Shown: piece by piece, positions 1 through 10,529 of the stretch
Numbering within the stretch: the stretch's first letter is position 1
Layout of the letters: each line of letters starts with the position of its first letter
From: Malus domestica
Lineage: Eukaryota; Streptophyta; Magnoliopsida; Rosales; Rosaceae
Assembly: GCF_042453785.1 (NCBI RefSeq)
Contig: NC_091673.1
Coordinates: 2,611,501-2,675,500 of the forward strand
Direction of reading: 5' to 3'
Length of the DNA: 64,000 nt
Program-made: the position numbers and the translations under genes
Notes under the pieces: model-generated
What the model saw: the letters and a program-made list of their open reading frames with translations, nothing else
Database searches by the model: none
What the model was told of the DNA's origin: nothing

Positions 1-1171
1 TTGAGCGAGCATACATAGCAAGCTTAGCTGGTGGAATACGGCCTTGAAAATTGGGATTCATACGATTGGAGCAGTCAATCGCTTGATGACCAGTGTCTTC
101 ACAGATTTGACAAGGAACATTCCTGGAATTATTGTTAAAGAACCGAGCACCATTACGAAATCCTTCACCATTACGATTTCCTTCACGATTAGAAGCATTC
201 TTGTTGATGTGGTTACGAGTGTATCGATTGCGATTATTATAATTCCTTTGAGAATTATTGCGCTGAAAATTGCCTCTGTTGAAATTAGAGGAATGAGGAG
301 GCTGAGCAATATACGCCTGAGGTGTAGGAAGGAGTGGAGGTGAAGACGCTGGAATAGACTGAAAAGCTTGATAGGGTGCAGAATTTGTTCCTTGAGTGGA
401 ATGCTTGCGAGCAAGAGCCATTTCTTTACTTAACAAAAATCCGTGAAGATCATCAACAGTAGTATCAGCAAGTCGAAACTGAACAGAATCCACAAAAGAA
501 TCATACTCATCAGGTAAGCCATTGAGAATGATGAGAAGTAGATCATGATCATCCACAGGAGCACCAGCGGCGGCAAGAGCATCAGTAGCCTCCTTGATGC
601 GTTGGAGATACTCCGAAATAGAAGATGAACCTTTCTTGGCAGATTGCAAGGTTGAACGGAGTTGATGAATGTGAGAACGAGATACACCGCCAAACCGCCG
701 TTCAAGATTTTGCCAGAGTTCTCGCGCAGATTGAACGCCAACAGTGAAAGGAATCAGATCTTCCGAAAGTGTGGAATTGATCCAGATAATGATGTTCTGA
801 TCCTTCTCATACCACAATTCATAGTCTGGATTAGGAACGGAGGTGAATCGACCAGAATCATCAGCAAGAAATTGAGGCGGTGGAGGTTCAGATCCGTCAA
901 CAATACCGGTAAGTTTGTAGCGACGAAAGATCGGCTCGAAGAGAGATCGCCACACAAGATAGTTATGGCGCTTGAGCTTAGTCTGAATCATGTTGCCGAT
1001 ATTGTGTATCGTAATCGAGTTGATCGAGGCCTGAATTGAAGAATTAGGGTTTGTGGGCAACTGAACCGAAGGATGAGGATTTGGAGAAGAAGAAGGAGGA
1101 TCAGCAAGCACAGGAGGAGAAGGATGGTGCGCGATCACTGGGGAAGAAGAAGTCGAAGAATTGGCCGCCAT
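1..1171 (-). CDS. Copia-type gag polyprotein, N-terminal part, runs off the window edge
   Basis: Reading from ATG at 1171 down to base 1 gives 390 codons with no stop, so the ORF continues outside the window. The N-terminus is Ser/Pro-rich (first ~45 residues). It is followed by a Copia gag (UBN2-like) region containing TKLKRHNYLVWR, ELWQNLERRFGG and a run ending LNGLPDEYDSFVDS. Near residues 355-370 is a CCHC zinc knuckle (CQICEDTGHQAIDC) preceded by an Asn/Arg-rich linker. Gag packages element RNA in virus-like particles. The reading frame is intact over the visible part, which suggests a fairly recent insertion. Protease, integrase and RT would lie to the left of the window. The start fits: it is the first ATG downstream of the LTR and primer site at 1271-1287. 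The assignment to Copia rests on motif memory and is strong. Confidence 0.88.
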   Translation of the reverse strand, partial: MAANSSTSSSPVIAHHPSPPVLADPPSSSPNPHPSVQLPTNPNSSIQASINSITIHNIGNMIQTKLKRHNYLVWRSLFEPIFRRYKLTGIVDGSEPPPPQFLADDSGRFTSVPNPDYELWYEKDQNIIIWINSTLSEDLIPFTVGVQSARELWQNLERRFGGVSRSHIHQLRSTLQSAKKGSSSISEYLQRIKEATDALAAAGAPVDDHDLLLIILNGLPDEYDSFVDSVQFRLADTTVDDLHGFLLSKEMALARKHSTQGTNSAPYQAFQSIPASSPPLLPTPQAYIAQPPHSSNFNRGNFQRNNSQRNYNNRNRYTRNHINKNASNREGNRNGEGFRNGARFFNNNSRNVPCQICEDTGHQAIDCSNRMNPNFQGRIPPAKLAMYARS

Positions 1172-1287
1172 AGATTGTTGATTGCAGAGAGAAAATGACA
1201 GGAATGAGACCTGTTTGGTTACTAAGAAAATGAGAGGAAGCGTACGAAGGATCTTAGTCGGGAGACTTTAGGCGAGTGATACCATAT

Positions 1288-1460
1288 TGAGAAATGATTT
1301 TCATTTCCTCAAAGGATAAGTTACAAGAGTATTTATATGGAAGCTAAATACAACAGACTAACAGAGTAAAGGAAAGTTACAAGTGTGGTAATTTTCCTAA
1401 CTAACTTTTAACTGTTTGTTATTACTATTATGTTGAGTTACTTGAGTAACTTTCTCTTCA
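1288..1460 (-). mobile_element. 5' LTR of the Copia element, with primer-binding site beside it
   Basis: On the minus strand the 173 bp block begins TGAAGAGAAA at 1460 and ends ATTTCTCA at 1288, so it has TG...CA ends with a short inverted repeat. It holds a TATA-like CATATAAATA. Immediately inside, about 1276-1287, is ATGGTATCACTC on the minus strand. This matches the initiator-Met tRNA primer site (TGGTATCA) used by most plant Copia elements, and the gag ATG follows about 100 bases later. The outer edge abuts RDR coding sequence at 1461. The matching LTR and the second copy of the 5-bp target duplication (expected GCTAG) are outside the window. Confidence 0.8.
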
Positions 1461-1718
1461 GCTAGGGCGTGGTTCAATGAGAAGGGAACTGGTTTAGATT
1501 CCGGAGCTGATGATGTTTATGCCAAAGCTTCAGCTTGGTACCATGTCACATATCATCCTGATTATTTTGGTACATACAACGAGGGGATGAATCGTGACCA
1601 TTTCATCAGCTTTCCATGGTGCGTTTATGACAAGCTCGTCCTCATCAAAAAGGATAAAGCAAGTATACACATGTCATCTCTAGGACGCCAATTCTGGGAT
1701 GGGTTGCATTTGAGTTGA
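1461..1718 (+). pseudogene. RNA-dependent RNA polymerase (RDR1-like), C-terminal fragment cut off by the Copia insertion
   Basis: From 1461 the plus strand reads in frame for 85 residues to TGA at 1716-1718: ARAWFNEKGTGLDSG, then KASAWYHVTYHP, then NRDHFISFPWCVYDKLV. This is the conserved C-terminal end of plant RDRs, which copy single-stranded RNA into dsRNA for siRNA production. It looks most like the RDR1/2/6 class, probably RDR1. The catalytic domain is not in the window. Coding sequence starts exactly at the outer LTR edge, in the middle of the usual KEARAWF stretch, so the retrotransposon split the gene. Transcription across it would enter the element antisense. About 200 bases of 3'-UTR-like AT-rich sequence follow. 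Whether upstream exons survive left of the element cannot be seen. Confidence 0.82.
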
Positions 1719-2429
1719 GAAAGTTGGAAGTTTTGTATGTTTGTTTCTTGATGATGGTGTAAGCTCGTAAATTGCTTATGCTGATGGTAAAAAATTGAGT
1801 GCATTTTGCTTATTGTATAATAGAATAATGGGTCGATCTTCGGTTTCTTGTTTCTGACACTCGAAAGTTGGTTTGAAAGGTCGTCGTACTTTTCTGGATA
1901 GAACGTTTATTGAGATGCAAGTATGCAATAGCATAAGATATCATATGTAAGGATAAATGCTTGTAATTATTTGAGTTTCAAGTTTCTTGCAATGTATGAA
2001 TTGCTTTGTAAATTGATATTTTATGAAAAGTCTCTTGCAATTTATGAAATGCTTTGTAAATGGATGTTTTATGAAGTAATTTATAAAATATCCCTTCCTA
2101 AAGCATTTCAACGGCAAAATCATAAATTTTTTATGGGCCGTCTACCTAAAACAGTCGCACATTTCTCATACAACATTAGAAATAAGTATTAAATGTTATT
2201 TCAACCTTTTTACTCATCGAATTTCTATAGAGGAGTCTTAAAGGATGATATGAAAAATTGCATTATGTCTAAATGTATATCAATCAAATTATGGGAAAAC
2301 TTTTACACAATAGTATATTGCAGAAGACATGCAATTTTTCACTACCCTTGCTACTTTATTTAGAGAAATTTTTAGTTGTGACGGGAAATATTGGAGGAAA
2401 CGCACGGGTAATGAATTTCCCAGTTTCCA

Positions 2430-2460
<31 letters not shown>

Positions 2461-2889
2461 TTTTGAAGGAAACTAAACATATTAAACTCTCAATATTAGC
2501 TCGCAGAAAAAATGGTTCTGCATTTGGGTTCCATGATTAAACTCATCCAAATGAATGTTCAGGAAGTGATCTTGATGGAGATATAGACTTTGTCTGTTGG
2601 ACCAAGAATTGATTCCTCAGAGACAAATCCAACGTATGGATTAAACCCCAGCACCAACTATAGAATTAGATCACGATGTCACAATGGATCTTGTGGCTAT
2701 GCTCAATTTTATTTTTTATTTTCCTACAAAGTTGATTTGAATTTTAGTGACGATTAAAAAATAGAAAATTCTATAATGCTGGTTAGTTTGAAATTCTTGG
2801 ATTATTGGATTATCATGTTGTTGTACAGAATTTAGTGGAATAAGATTTGTTGTTGTAATGATGGTTTCTATAGACCGAAAAAAGCAAAA
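1719..2889. other. AT-rich spacer between the RDR fragment and the SABATH pseudogene
   Basis: No coding signal is seen. It contains the presumed RDR 3' UTR, an internal near-repeat around 1980-2080 (variants of TTGCAATTTATGAAATGCTTTG) and an (AT)n run near 2437-2461 after a short A tract. Confidence 0.6.
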
Positions 2890-4010
2890 TAAATAAATAA
2901 AAGTATCTAGAAGTTTATCGGTCACTCTTCCGAACATTTCATCGATGACCTCACTTCCAAAGTGTCTGGCAAACATCCCCTCCATTGCAGCCCTTACATG
3001 TTTCACACCAAAGTTGGTATGTCAACTGGACGACCTTTCAGCCATGCTGCTGGGTTTGACGACTCCATTCTCCCTTTCTTAAGGCACCCGTCTTTCTCTA
3101 CTATCTCCTCCATCTCCTCTAACGAGGCTGCATAATATGGCAAGTTGAAGGAATCCGCTTCACTTTCTTCAATTATTCCCTGTGGAAGAAAAAGGAAATG
3201 CAACATATTCCAACATGAATTTATGCAGTTGTTCTTTTCCAGTCATCTCTGTTTTAACTGTATATAATTATGTTATTCTTTTTAATTATTATGTTTGTGG
3301 GTCAACAATTATTTTGTTTTCTAAAACACCTCTTTGAGGAAAAAAATTTAGAGAACGAAAATCTATGGTTGTGCTTCAAATATTAAAAAAAAAAAATTAT
3401 TAGAGAACACTAAATAAACAATAAACGAACATTTCAGTTAATGAATTTTTTCTTTACTTAAAGATTTGTAAAAAGTTATATTTTCCAGTAAAAACACTTA
3501 TTGGCTCCTCTACACTTTTTAGAGCCCCAGCATGTGCAATTCTACTTTCGTGTTTTTGTCTATTTGTGATATCCTTTAACGCACACCAAAGTTATTTTAA
3601 TATTTTCAATGTAAATTATAGCAGCTTAACGAAAAGATTTCAGTACTGTTTACTTTAAAGAAAAATCACATTTTAAAGCTAAAAAGTCAATCATGGTACT
3701 ATTCATTTTACTATTTATTTTGTTCTTATCATTAAAACTCAAAATTTTCAAGACATTTTCATTAATTTTCCTTATAAATAATGAGTTATCGATTTACCTC
3801 TTTTGCCATGTCCATGAGGCTAGACGATATACAATTGTACAACATACCCGCTGGGATTTCAGAATGAGGCATCCCTTTGGGGATTCCAGACAAGATCATT
3901 ACCATCATTCCTCCAGGCACAAGCTCTTTGGCCCTAACATTCAAAAAGTTCTTCAAGCCCTCGGCAAACTGCAACGCATAAGCATCAAGGAGCTTGTGAC
4001 ATGATGTGTA
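2890..4010 (-). pseudogene. SABATH carboxyl methyltransferase pseudogene (SAMT/JMT-type)
   Basis: Two exons on the minus strand retain SABATH (Methyltransf_7) sequence. The first, about 3994 down to 3798, reads AYALQFAEGLKNFLNVRAKE, then LVPGGMMVMILSGIPKGMP, then SSLMDMAKE with a good donor (GAG/GTAAAT at 3797). The second starts at 3179 after a CAG acceptor and reads GIIEESEADSFNLPYYAAS. The frame then breaks at about 3003-3008 (TGA, then TAA). The lost frame continues as VKHVRAAMEGMFARHFGS, VIDEMFGRVTDKLLDTF. The N-terminal SAM-binding exon is not found upstream. These enzymes methylate salicylate, jasmonate or related acids; the substrate cannot be told here. The intron between the exons holds a dispersed repeat (3628-3776). 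Broken frame and missing 5' exon make it non-functional. Confidence 0.85.
3628..3776. repeat. Dispersed repeat family R, copy 1 (inside the SABATH intron)
   Basis: The block runs from AACGAAAAGATTTCAGTACTG to CATTAATTTTCCTTATAA. Close relatives lie at 21150-21306 (same orientation) and 28783-28925 (inverted). Shared landmarks are CACTTTAATGAAAAACCA-like, ACTAAAAAGTCAA, and TTATCATTAAAACTCAAA. About 150 bp, non-coding, MITE-like in size. Confidence 0.65.
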
Positions 4011-4357
4011 ATGAGTATTTCTTACGGCACTTCTTGAGTTCAATTCTCAATACTAAAGAATTATACGATGGCGAACAGAAAATGTTAAAATACTTTTGTG
4101 AGTGTTCTTGACCCCAAGAGAGTGAAATACATCTTTAAAAATGGCATTTAAGAAATTTGAGTACAGAAACACATCATGAAGTTTGAGGATTAATTGTAGA
4201 TAAAATTAGTTCACGCCGTAATTGCACAAAACTTTAAAACTCTAGGGGCATTTGTGCAATTTTACCAATAAAAAGAAGGAAGAAGATGCTGAATAAGCTT
4301 ATCCTATCCGTTACTGCCACACGCTGCTGGTCTGCTAGCTCCCGCTCTGTGTCATCC

Positions 4358-6138
4358 ATGGCAACCTCCCTGCTCTTTCTTCCTCCAGCTCCACCTCTCA
4401 GCTTTCCTTCTTCCTCCTTCAAGGCATTCTCTTTCTCTCAAGCTTTCTCTGTCTAATATTTGATATGATTTGCTAAATAGCTGCTAATAGTTTCAATTTT
4501 TACAGGGAAATGCGAGAAACTTGGGGCAAAAACTGTGTAGAGTTCCCTCCGTCAAGGTGATCGGAGCTACAGAAAGAAGACCACTGGTGATTTTGAATAA
4601 GGCGGCGGCGTCCACCGTCGGGGCTCCGGTCGGCAATGTGCGGTTCAGGCTGGACAATTTGGGCCCGCAACCCGGGTCCAGAAAGAAGGGCAAGAGAAAG
4701 GGAAGAGGTATAGCAGCCGGGCAAGGGAACAGCTGCGGGTTCGGTATGCGGGGACAGAAGTCTCGGTCCGGACCCGGCGTCCGCCCTGGATTTGAAGGCG
4801 GTCAGATGCCGCTTTACCGTCGACTTCCCAAACTTAAGGGAATTGCTGGAGGTAGTTACATTATCTCGTCTTTTATTTCTTGATTGCGAATGCACGCCAT
4901 GTGTTCGTGAAAATGCTTCAGTGACATTTGTTCGTGCATTGCTCAAAGCTTGTTTTGTTTTCTTGACAAGGTATGAGTGCGGGGCTACCGAAGTATGTCC
5001 CTGTTAACTTGAAAGACATAGAAGCCGCAGGGTTTCAAGAAGGCGAAGAAGTGTCATTGCAAACTTTGAAGAACAAGGGTCTGATCAACCCATCCGGAAG
5101 AGAACGGAAACTCCCTTTGAAGGTATATACTTTAAATTGTCTGCTCTACACAATGTAAAATGTTCGAATGCTCATATATAATATGCTGCTTTAAACTTTA
5201 AAGTATGGATGGATAAATCAAACCTTGAGTCTTACACCTAGCGTTAGTATTTAGTCATCTTTTCCGTTTGTTAACTTACTAATGTCGCCTGTTTCTCATG
5301 CCTAAACCCTGTAAATCTGGCCTCTATACCTCTGTTGGGCCGCTGCGCCATGCTAAATGCGACAATGAGCCTTGGGAAATGCAAAACAGTGATAATCTCT
5401 AGCTGAAAATTCCTCCTTCAGATTGTTGTTTCTTTTGTTTTTAATGATAGTGTAACTGGCAGAGAATCATAGTGTAGAACTTTCAGCCTGGATGATTTTC
5501 TAATTACTAGATTTCGTGTTTTGGTTAAAGCATCCCAACTGCGATGCATTCTGGCCAAAACTTGGCAAATCCACATGTGTGATCCAGCACTTATGCAATT
5601 GATAGTATATTAGGTTTTCTTTGTAATTTTGTAAAAATGCAGTATAAGTAGGCTTATTTACCTTATTCAGCAGCTGTAATGCGTCCTTTACGATTAAAGT
5701 ATCCGGATGATACATTGAGATTTTAATGGAAAAACTATAGAATAATAGAAATGTGGTACAAGCATTAGGGCCACTGCAAGCTTCATGTGGCCCGATAATT
5801 CCTAAGCTTCACAGGAACGTTACAAAACTTAGGTATTTATCACTGTGCACTGCTCGTTAAGCATCTTGGTATGGTAAAAGAATAAAGTTGCCTGCTCTCT
5901 ATTTTTCTAGATTCTTGGTGATGGGGAGCTAAGTGTGAAGCTGGATATAAAGGCACGTGCCTTCTCAGCAGCAGCAAAGGAGAAACTAGAGGCTGCTGGG
6001 TGCAACCTCACTGTATTGCCGGGTAGGAAGAAGTGGGTAAAGCCATCGGTTGCCAAGAACCTTGCACGCGCTGATGAATACTTTGCCAAGAAACGAGCTG
6101 CTGCTGCTGCTGCTGCAACTGATTCTGTGTCTGCGTAG
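4358..6138 (+). CDS. RPL15: Plastid 50S ribosomal protein L15 (uL15c), nuclear-encoded
   Basis: Exons 4358-4423, 4506-4851, 4971-5122 and 5911-6138 join in frame to 263 residues. uL15c sits in the large subunit of the chloroplast ribosome. The first ~60 residues are Ser/Ala-rich and look like a plastid transit peptide. The L15 core follows: [80 protein letters not shown], then [20 protein letters not shown] and an Ala-rich tail. Length and order match plastid L15 of other dicots. Introns 2-4 are GT-AG. The first junction that best matches relatives (SSFK/GNAR) needs a GC donor at 4424. A GT at 4451 would add nine residues in frame. Expected to be highly expressed in green tissue. Confidence 0.93.
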
Positions 6139-9100
6139 ACGACTTCATGATCAGCCTGTACGAGACTGTAGGTGAAGTCGTACGCGGTAACAATTTTTTT
6201 AGGCATGTTAATCTTCTTTCCTGTTATTATCATTTTACCTGGCAATTGTTTCATATAACGTGAGAAGTAATATTTATCAACCCTTGAATTGGCCGTGACG
6301 TAGTGGTCTATAGGTCTTCATTTTTTCCTCAAAAAGGCAGGCTTTTAGGCTGTTGCCCAGTGATTAAGTAACCACTCTGTCGCAGCCGTATCTGGAAATG
6401 GAAGATAAGAAAGAGACCGCCAAACCCTAAACCCTAAACTATAAAAGTCAAGTTTGGTGAGCCTCGCATCAAAAATCGTACAATTCTCTACCTATATTTT
6501 TTTCGTTGGCGAGTTTGTTTGAAGTAATTTCATAAAAACACGTTGAAATTTTCGTTACAAAACAGGTGCTATTTTTGAGAGATACAGCGAGCGCTTTTCA
6601 ATTAAGTACTTTCTCATGAAGCAATTTTAATTTTTTTTCTTCAGATGGCACGAGGACAATAAAGTGGTGGAGATGGAAATCCATCACGATCAAAATCCAA
6701 GGAAATTGATAGCGGGTCCAAATGCTATTACATAACATGATTAGGTAGTTGTCAAATTGCTCCGCCTCCCAGACTCTCACAATTCTAACTTTCTCAGAAA
6801 GTAACGTTAAAGGCAATGCCCCTAACTACTAAATTATCGATCTGTGCTCATGTTTCGCGTTAGAAACGTGCCCAAACGCGTCATTTCAGTCACAAAAACT
6901 GTACATGGCTGCAAATATTTTTGAGTTTTGGTTTAATTTGGGTAAAAGTTGGTGATGACCTAACCCTACATATCATGCAACTACTTATGTGGACTGGTAA
7001 AGTAGAAAGGTAAAAGCCCAATCAAAAGCTATAACTGCCTCCAACCTAAAATAAAAGAAAGTCACATGTAAGCCTGACAATTTTTTACACAATCAGTTAA
7101 TGAATCAAATCGTTACTAAATCATTTATTAAGAATTCAATAAGATATCATTTGTCATGTCAAGACATTAGACGTGGCAATTTTTTGCATGACTCGTTCAC
7201 CCGACACGAAACGATACAACCCATAACGAATCAAGTCACCTGTTAAAAACACATTAAGATAACAAGTTTGACACGACACTACCCGTTAAAATAATTAGTA
7301 TGGCACGAAAACGTCACAAAAACGATAAACACGACTCGTTTGCCAGATCTAGCCAGGAGTCAAACAAATTTTTGGATGCATATGACAAAAAATGACATAG
7401 TTGTTGGATTATCGGCACAAAACACTCCATCTTCTTGTATTTTAGTCTCTTTCATCTTTTAATCGGACCTCTTTTACCTGGTGCTCTACACAGACATACG
7501 AACACAAGAATCTCTTCATTTGTAGCCTAGAAACATAAGCTTCACTTCTCTTCACATCCACCATTACTTGGTTTGTCCTACTAAATACTTTTCATGTCCA
7601 TTCATTATGGGGCACGTACAATTAAATTTAGTTGCGCAATTGTCGACATGGTGTTCGTGTCTTGTAGCATCGAAAGGAAACACATCACATGCTTACCACG
7701 AATCATAGCTACAAGCATAGGACGACACCTCCTACTTGCTAGGTTTTGGTTCCACCAGCAAGTCCAAACATGCAAAAACCAATTTCCAAACGCACATCGT
7801 GGATCATGATCCGTGACAACATCAGAATAATATGCCACAATTCAAGCTGCAACAGTCTCCTTGGTATTTCGTCAACGCGCTCAAAATATTGTTATGTTTG
7901 TTTGAGTGGCATCTGTCTCGCTTTAGGCCGTTTTATTTTGTTTCGACACGCCGGTGAATATACCAACTGTGTAGGGGATATTTAGGGCGGGAATGATGCT
8001 GGATATGCGGCTATTTTGCCGCCCATTTGTAATGTCAAAGAGAAAAGGTGGCCAAATCGTGGCCGTCACCACTTTGTCTTAAACAAGACTTTTTTGGTCC
8101 AAAGTCTTAAACAAGATTGGGAATGAGAAACGTCACCTTATCATGTTCGTTAGAAAAAAGGACTCGTGTTTTTATTGGTAAGCACTTCAAAATTCTCGTT
8201 TGCGTATTTTGTTTTCTAAATATTAAAAGGTAGGAAACAAAAAAATGTAAAATCGTATCGGTTTATGTTTTTCGTATTTTTAATCGTATGATTATTAATT
8301 TATGACGTGATGGATGTAGGCATGTTTGTAGCAATGTAAAAGTCACACACTTTAATTATTAAATCCCAATCATGCGATTTGTTGCCATTTCTACATACGA
8401 AACATAAATTAAAGAAAAGTCGAAGCCATATAACTAATTTTAGTCTATGAGATGCAGGTGTGGCTTTCAAGTCAAGCAAAAAGTGAGTCCTCTATTTACC
8501 ATATCACCAATTTAACTAAGCATTAAGTAGTCAAACAACTAAAAAACAAATGTTTAAAATTGAACTTTCATGAACCATACTTGTATTCTATCAATGGAAT
8601 TAATTTGGCTATTCGATAATCGAGGAAAAGTTCCTCCTCGACAAACTTTGTTATAATTTCACAAAATTTTGTATTTATGATCAAAATTATTCATATTATA
8701 AATTAATTTATGTAAAAAATAATAAAATATAAGATAATTTAGTCATAAAATCGTATAAAAATAAATAATTAAATACATTAAACGTACTTGGACCTATCTA
8801 TTAGTTACGATTGATTCTGTAACCGATACTTCGAGGAGAAATTTCTCTTTTAGCTTTCCACTTTGTCGAGGGGCGAAAGAGAATATAATTTTGCGATTGA
8901 AGCATCAAAATATACAAAAATAAACTTAGATGCTGGTGCACGTGACACGTGGGGGGTTGCAGGTACAGTCAAGTTAAAAAAAAAACCGGCAACGGTTAGG
9001 TCTTCCAATGGGCTTGGGTGGCGAAATCGATGTGAGTTCTCGCGGGAGGCACCGCCTGCGTGAAACAAATAAAATATTATTCCACCATTCCCTAACAACT

Positions 9101-9300
9101 TGACAACCCAAAGAAACATATTTTAATTTTTATTAAAATATTAAATTAGCAAAATATCAGTATTTAATCAGAGAGGAAAGATAAGGGAGAGCCGCCGTCG
9201 TGCTTCTCTCTCTCCTCCTCTTTCTTTCTCTCTCTAGCTTTGTCATCTGTTGCCCAATACCTAAACCTAATTTCCATCCCCTCTCCGATTTAATTCGAAT
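6139..9300. other. Gene-free stretch after uL15c
   Basis: No supported gene. Features seen: a double telomere-type motif AAACCCTAAACCCTAAAC at 6422-6439 followed by ATAAAAG; a degenerate repeat around 7150-7345 rich in GACACGA/CGTGTCG-type words, probably transposon-derived; and very AT-rich sequence at 8640-8800. The short ORFs at 7594-7985 and 8850-9119 show no family features. Confidence 0.5.
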
Positions 9301-9323
9301 TTAATATTATTATTTTTTTTCTC

Positions 9324-9329
9324 TATAAA
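9324..9329 (+). promoter_or_regulatory. TATA box of the first tandem paralogue
   Basis: CTATAAATCGGATGG sits after a CT-rich tract. The second paralogue has the same arrangement at 14677 (CTATAAATTCGATGG), so the core promoter was duplicated with the gene. A 5'-UTR intron follows (donor at 9494, acceptor ending at 9717). Confidence 0.6.
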
Positions 9330-9749
9330 TCGGATGGACGCTCCCTTCTATTAACCTTGTTTCCTTCCCCGTCCGTCTTCTACCTCTCGCCTAATTTTTG
9401 CTTCCTTTTCCCTCTCTATTGTGATGTCCTTGTAGCAATTAGGGTTTCCTTACACAGGCAAGCCAAGCAGCTCAACTCTTCACCCAACTTCAGGTATTTA
9501 CATCTATTTTTTGCTGATTTTTATTGTTTTGTTTCAATTTTGTTCGTCGATCTGGTGCTTCTGATTGTAGAGAAATGATTTGATATCAGTTTATGAATTT
9601 TGATCTCTGTCTGCTCAATTGACTGGAAAATTTCAGATTAGATCAGATCTGTTGAGTTCGCATCTAATTAAGCTTGTTTTAGATCGATTAATTTTGATTA
9701 AGGATTTGTTTGATTAGGTTGTACGACGTCGTTTGCAAGCAAGGAAGAA

Positions 9750-10529
9750 ATGAATCACTGTGCGATTCAGCAAGGAAACGCCCTCTCAGCTTGCGACGAC
9801 ATGAGGACTTGTTCCAGAGACTCGGTAGTTTGTCCCAAACCTCGCCGATTTGGTCTCCTTAACGTTAACCAGAACGATCCCGTCAGATCTCTCCGATGGC
9901 ATCTCGGGTAATTTCCCAATTTTTCATTTTTTATTTCCCCCAAAAGATACTATTCGTCTAGGGTTTCAGATTATGCAATCCTTTCTATTGTTTTAAATAT
10001 CGGTTTTAATTCTTTGTTTGAATGAATTTCAGCCACCAAGCGGAGCTCTATGATTCGAAAGCAGGGTCTGAAATTTTGGACAACATTCTCTCAAAGGTAT
10101 GTAAAATATTTCCGGATCTGCAGTTTTTATTACAAAAAAATTAAGAATTAAGCTCATAATTTAGAAATGATTAGCATCTGGTTCATAATTATTTTGTTCA
10201 TGTTGGATTTTCTGCAGGGATCTTTTGGTGTTGAACAATTATCGTGTACAGAAATAGCCTCGCCGCACCCATTTTTCAGCGGGTCACCGCCGAGCAGAGT
10301 AGCTAACCCATTAATTCAGGATGCTAGATTTGGGGATGAGAAACTCACCCCATTGTCACCACTGTCGCCAACCGCTCCCCCATTGGGCCTTTCATCGTCT
10401 CCTTCATCATCTGCTAGGAAAGGAGGCTATGCTCGGGCCAGTTTCGGGAGCAAACCAGCAGTGAGGATCGAGGGGTTTGATTGCCTGGACAGGGATCGAC
10501 GTAATTGCAGTATCCCTACCCTGGCATGA
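9750..10529 (+). CDS. Uncharacterised plant-specific protein, tandem copy A (177 aa)
   Basis: Exons 9750-9907, 10033-10096 and 10218-10529 join in frame, all GT-AG. The protein begins MNHCAIQQGNALSACDDM, then VCPKPRRFGLLN, DPVRSLRWHLGHQAELYDSK, and ends with PPSRVANPLIQDARFGDEKL, a Ser/Pro-rich stretch, RKGGYARASFGSKPAVRIEG and DCLDRDRRNCSIPTLA. I recognise this as a conserved small plant family without known function; no catalytic motif, signal peptide or membrane segment is visible. The Ser/Pro runs and basic patches suggest a soluble, possibly phosphorylated protein, but that is a guess. The start is supported by the identical MNHC start in copy B at 15186. Intron positions are the same in both copies, as is a 5'-UTR intron. 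Confidence 0.88.

Noticed and set aside
7594-7985. Overlapping 71-79 aa ORFs on both strands
   Set aside because: No coding features; random-looking composition and no recognisable domain.
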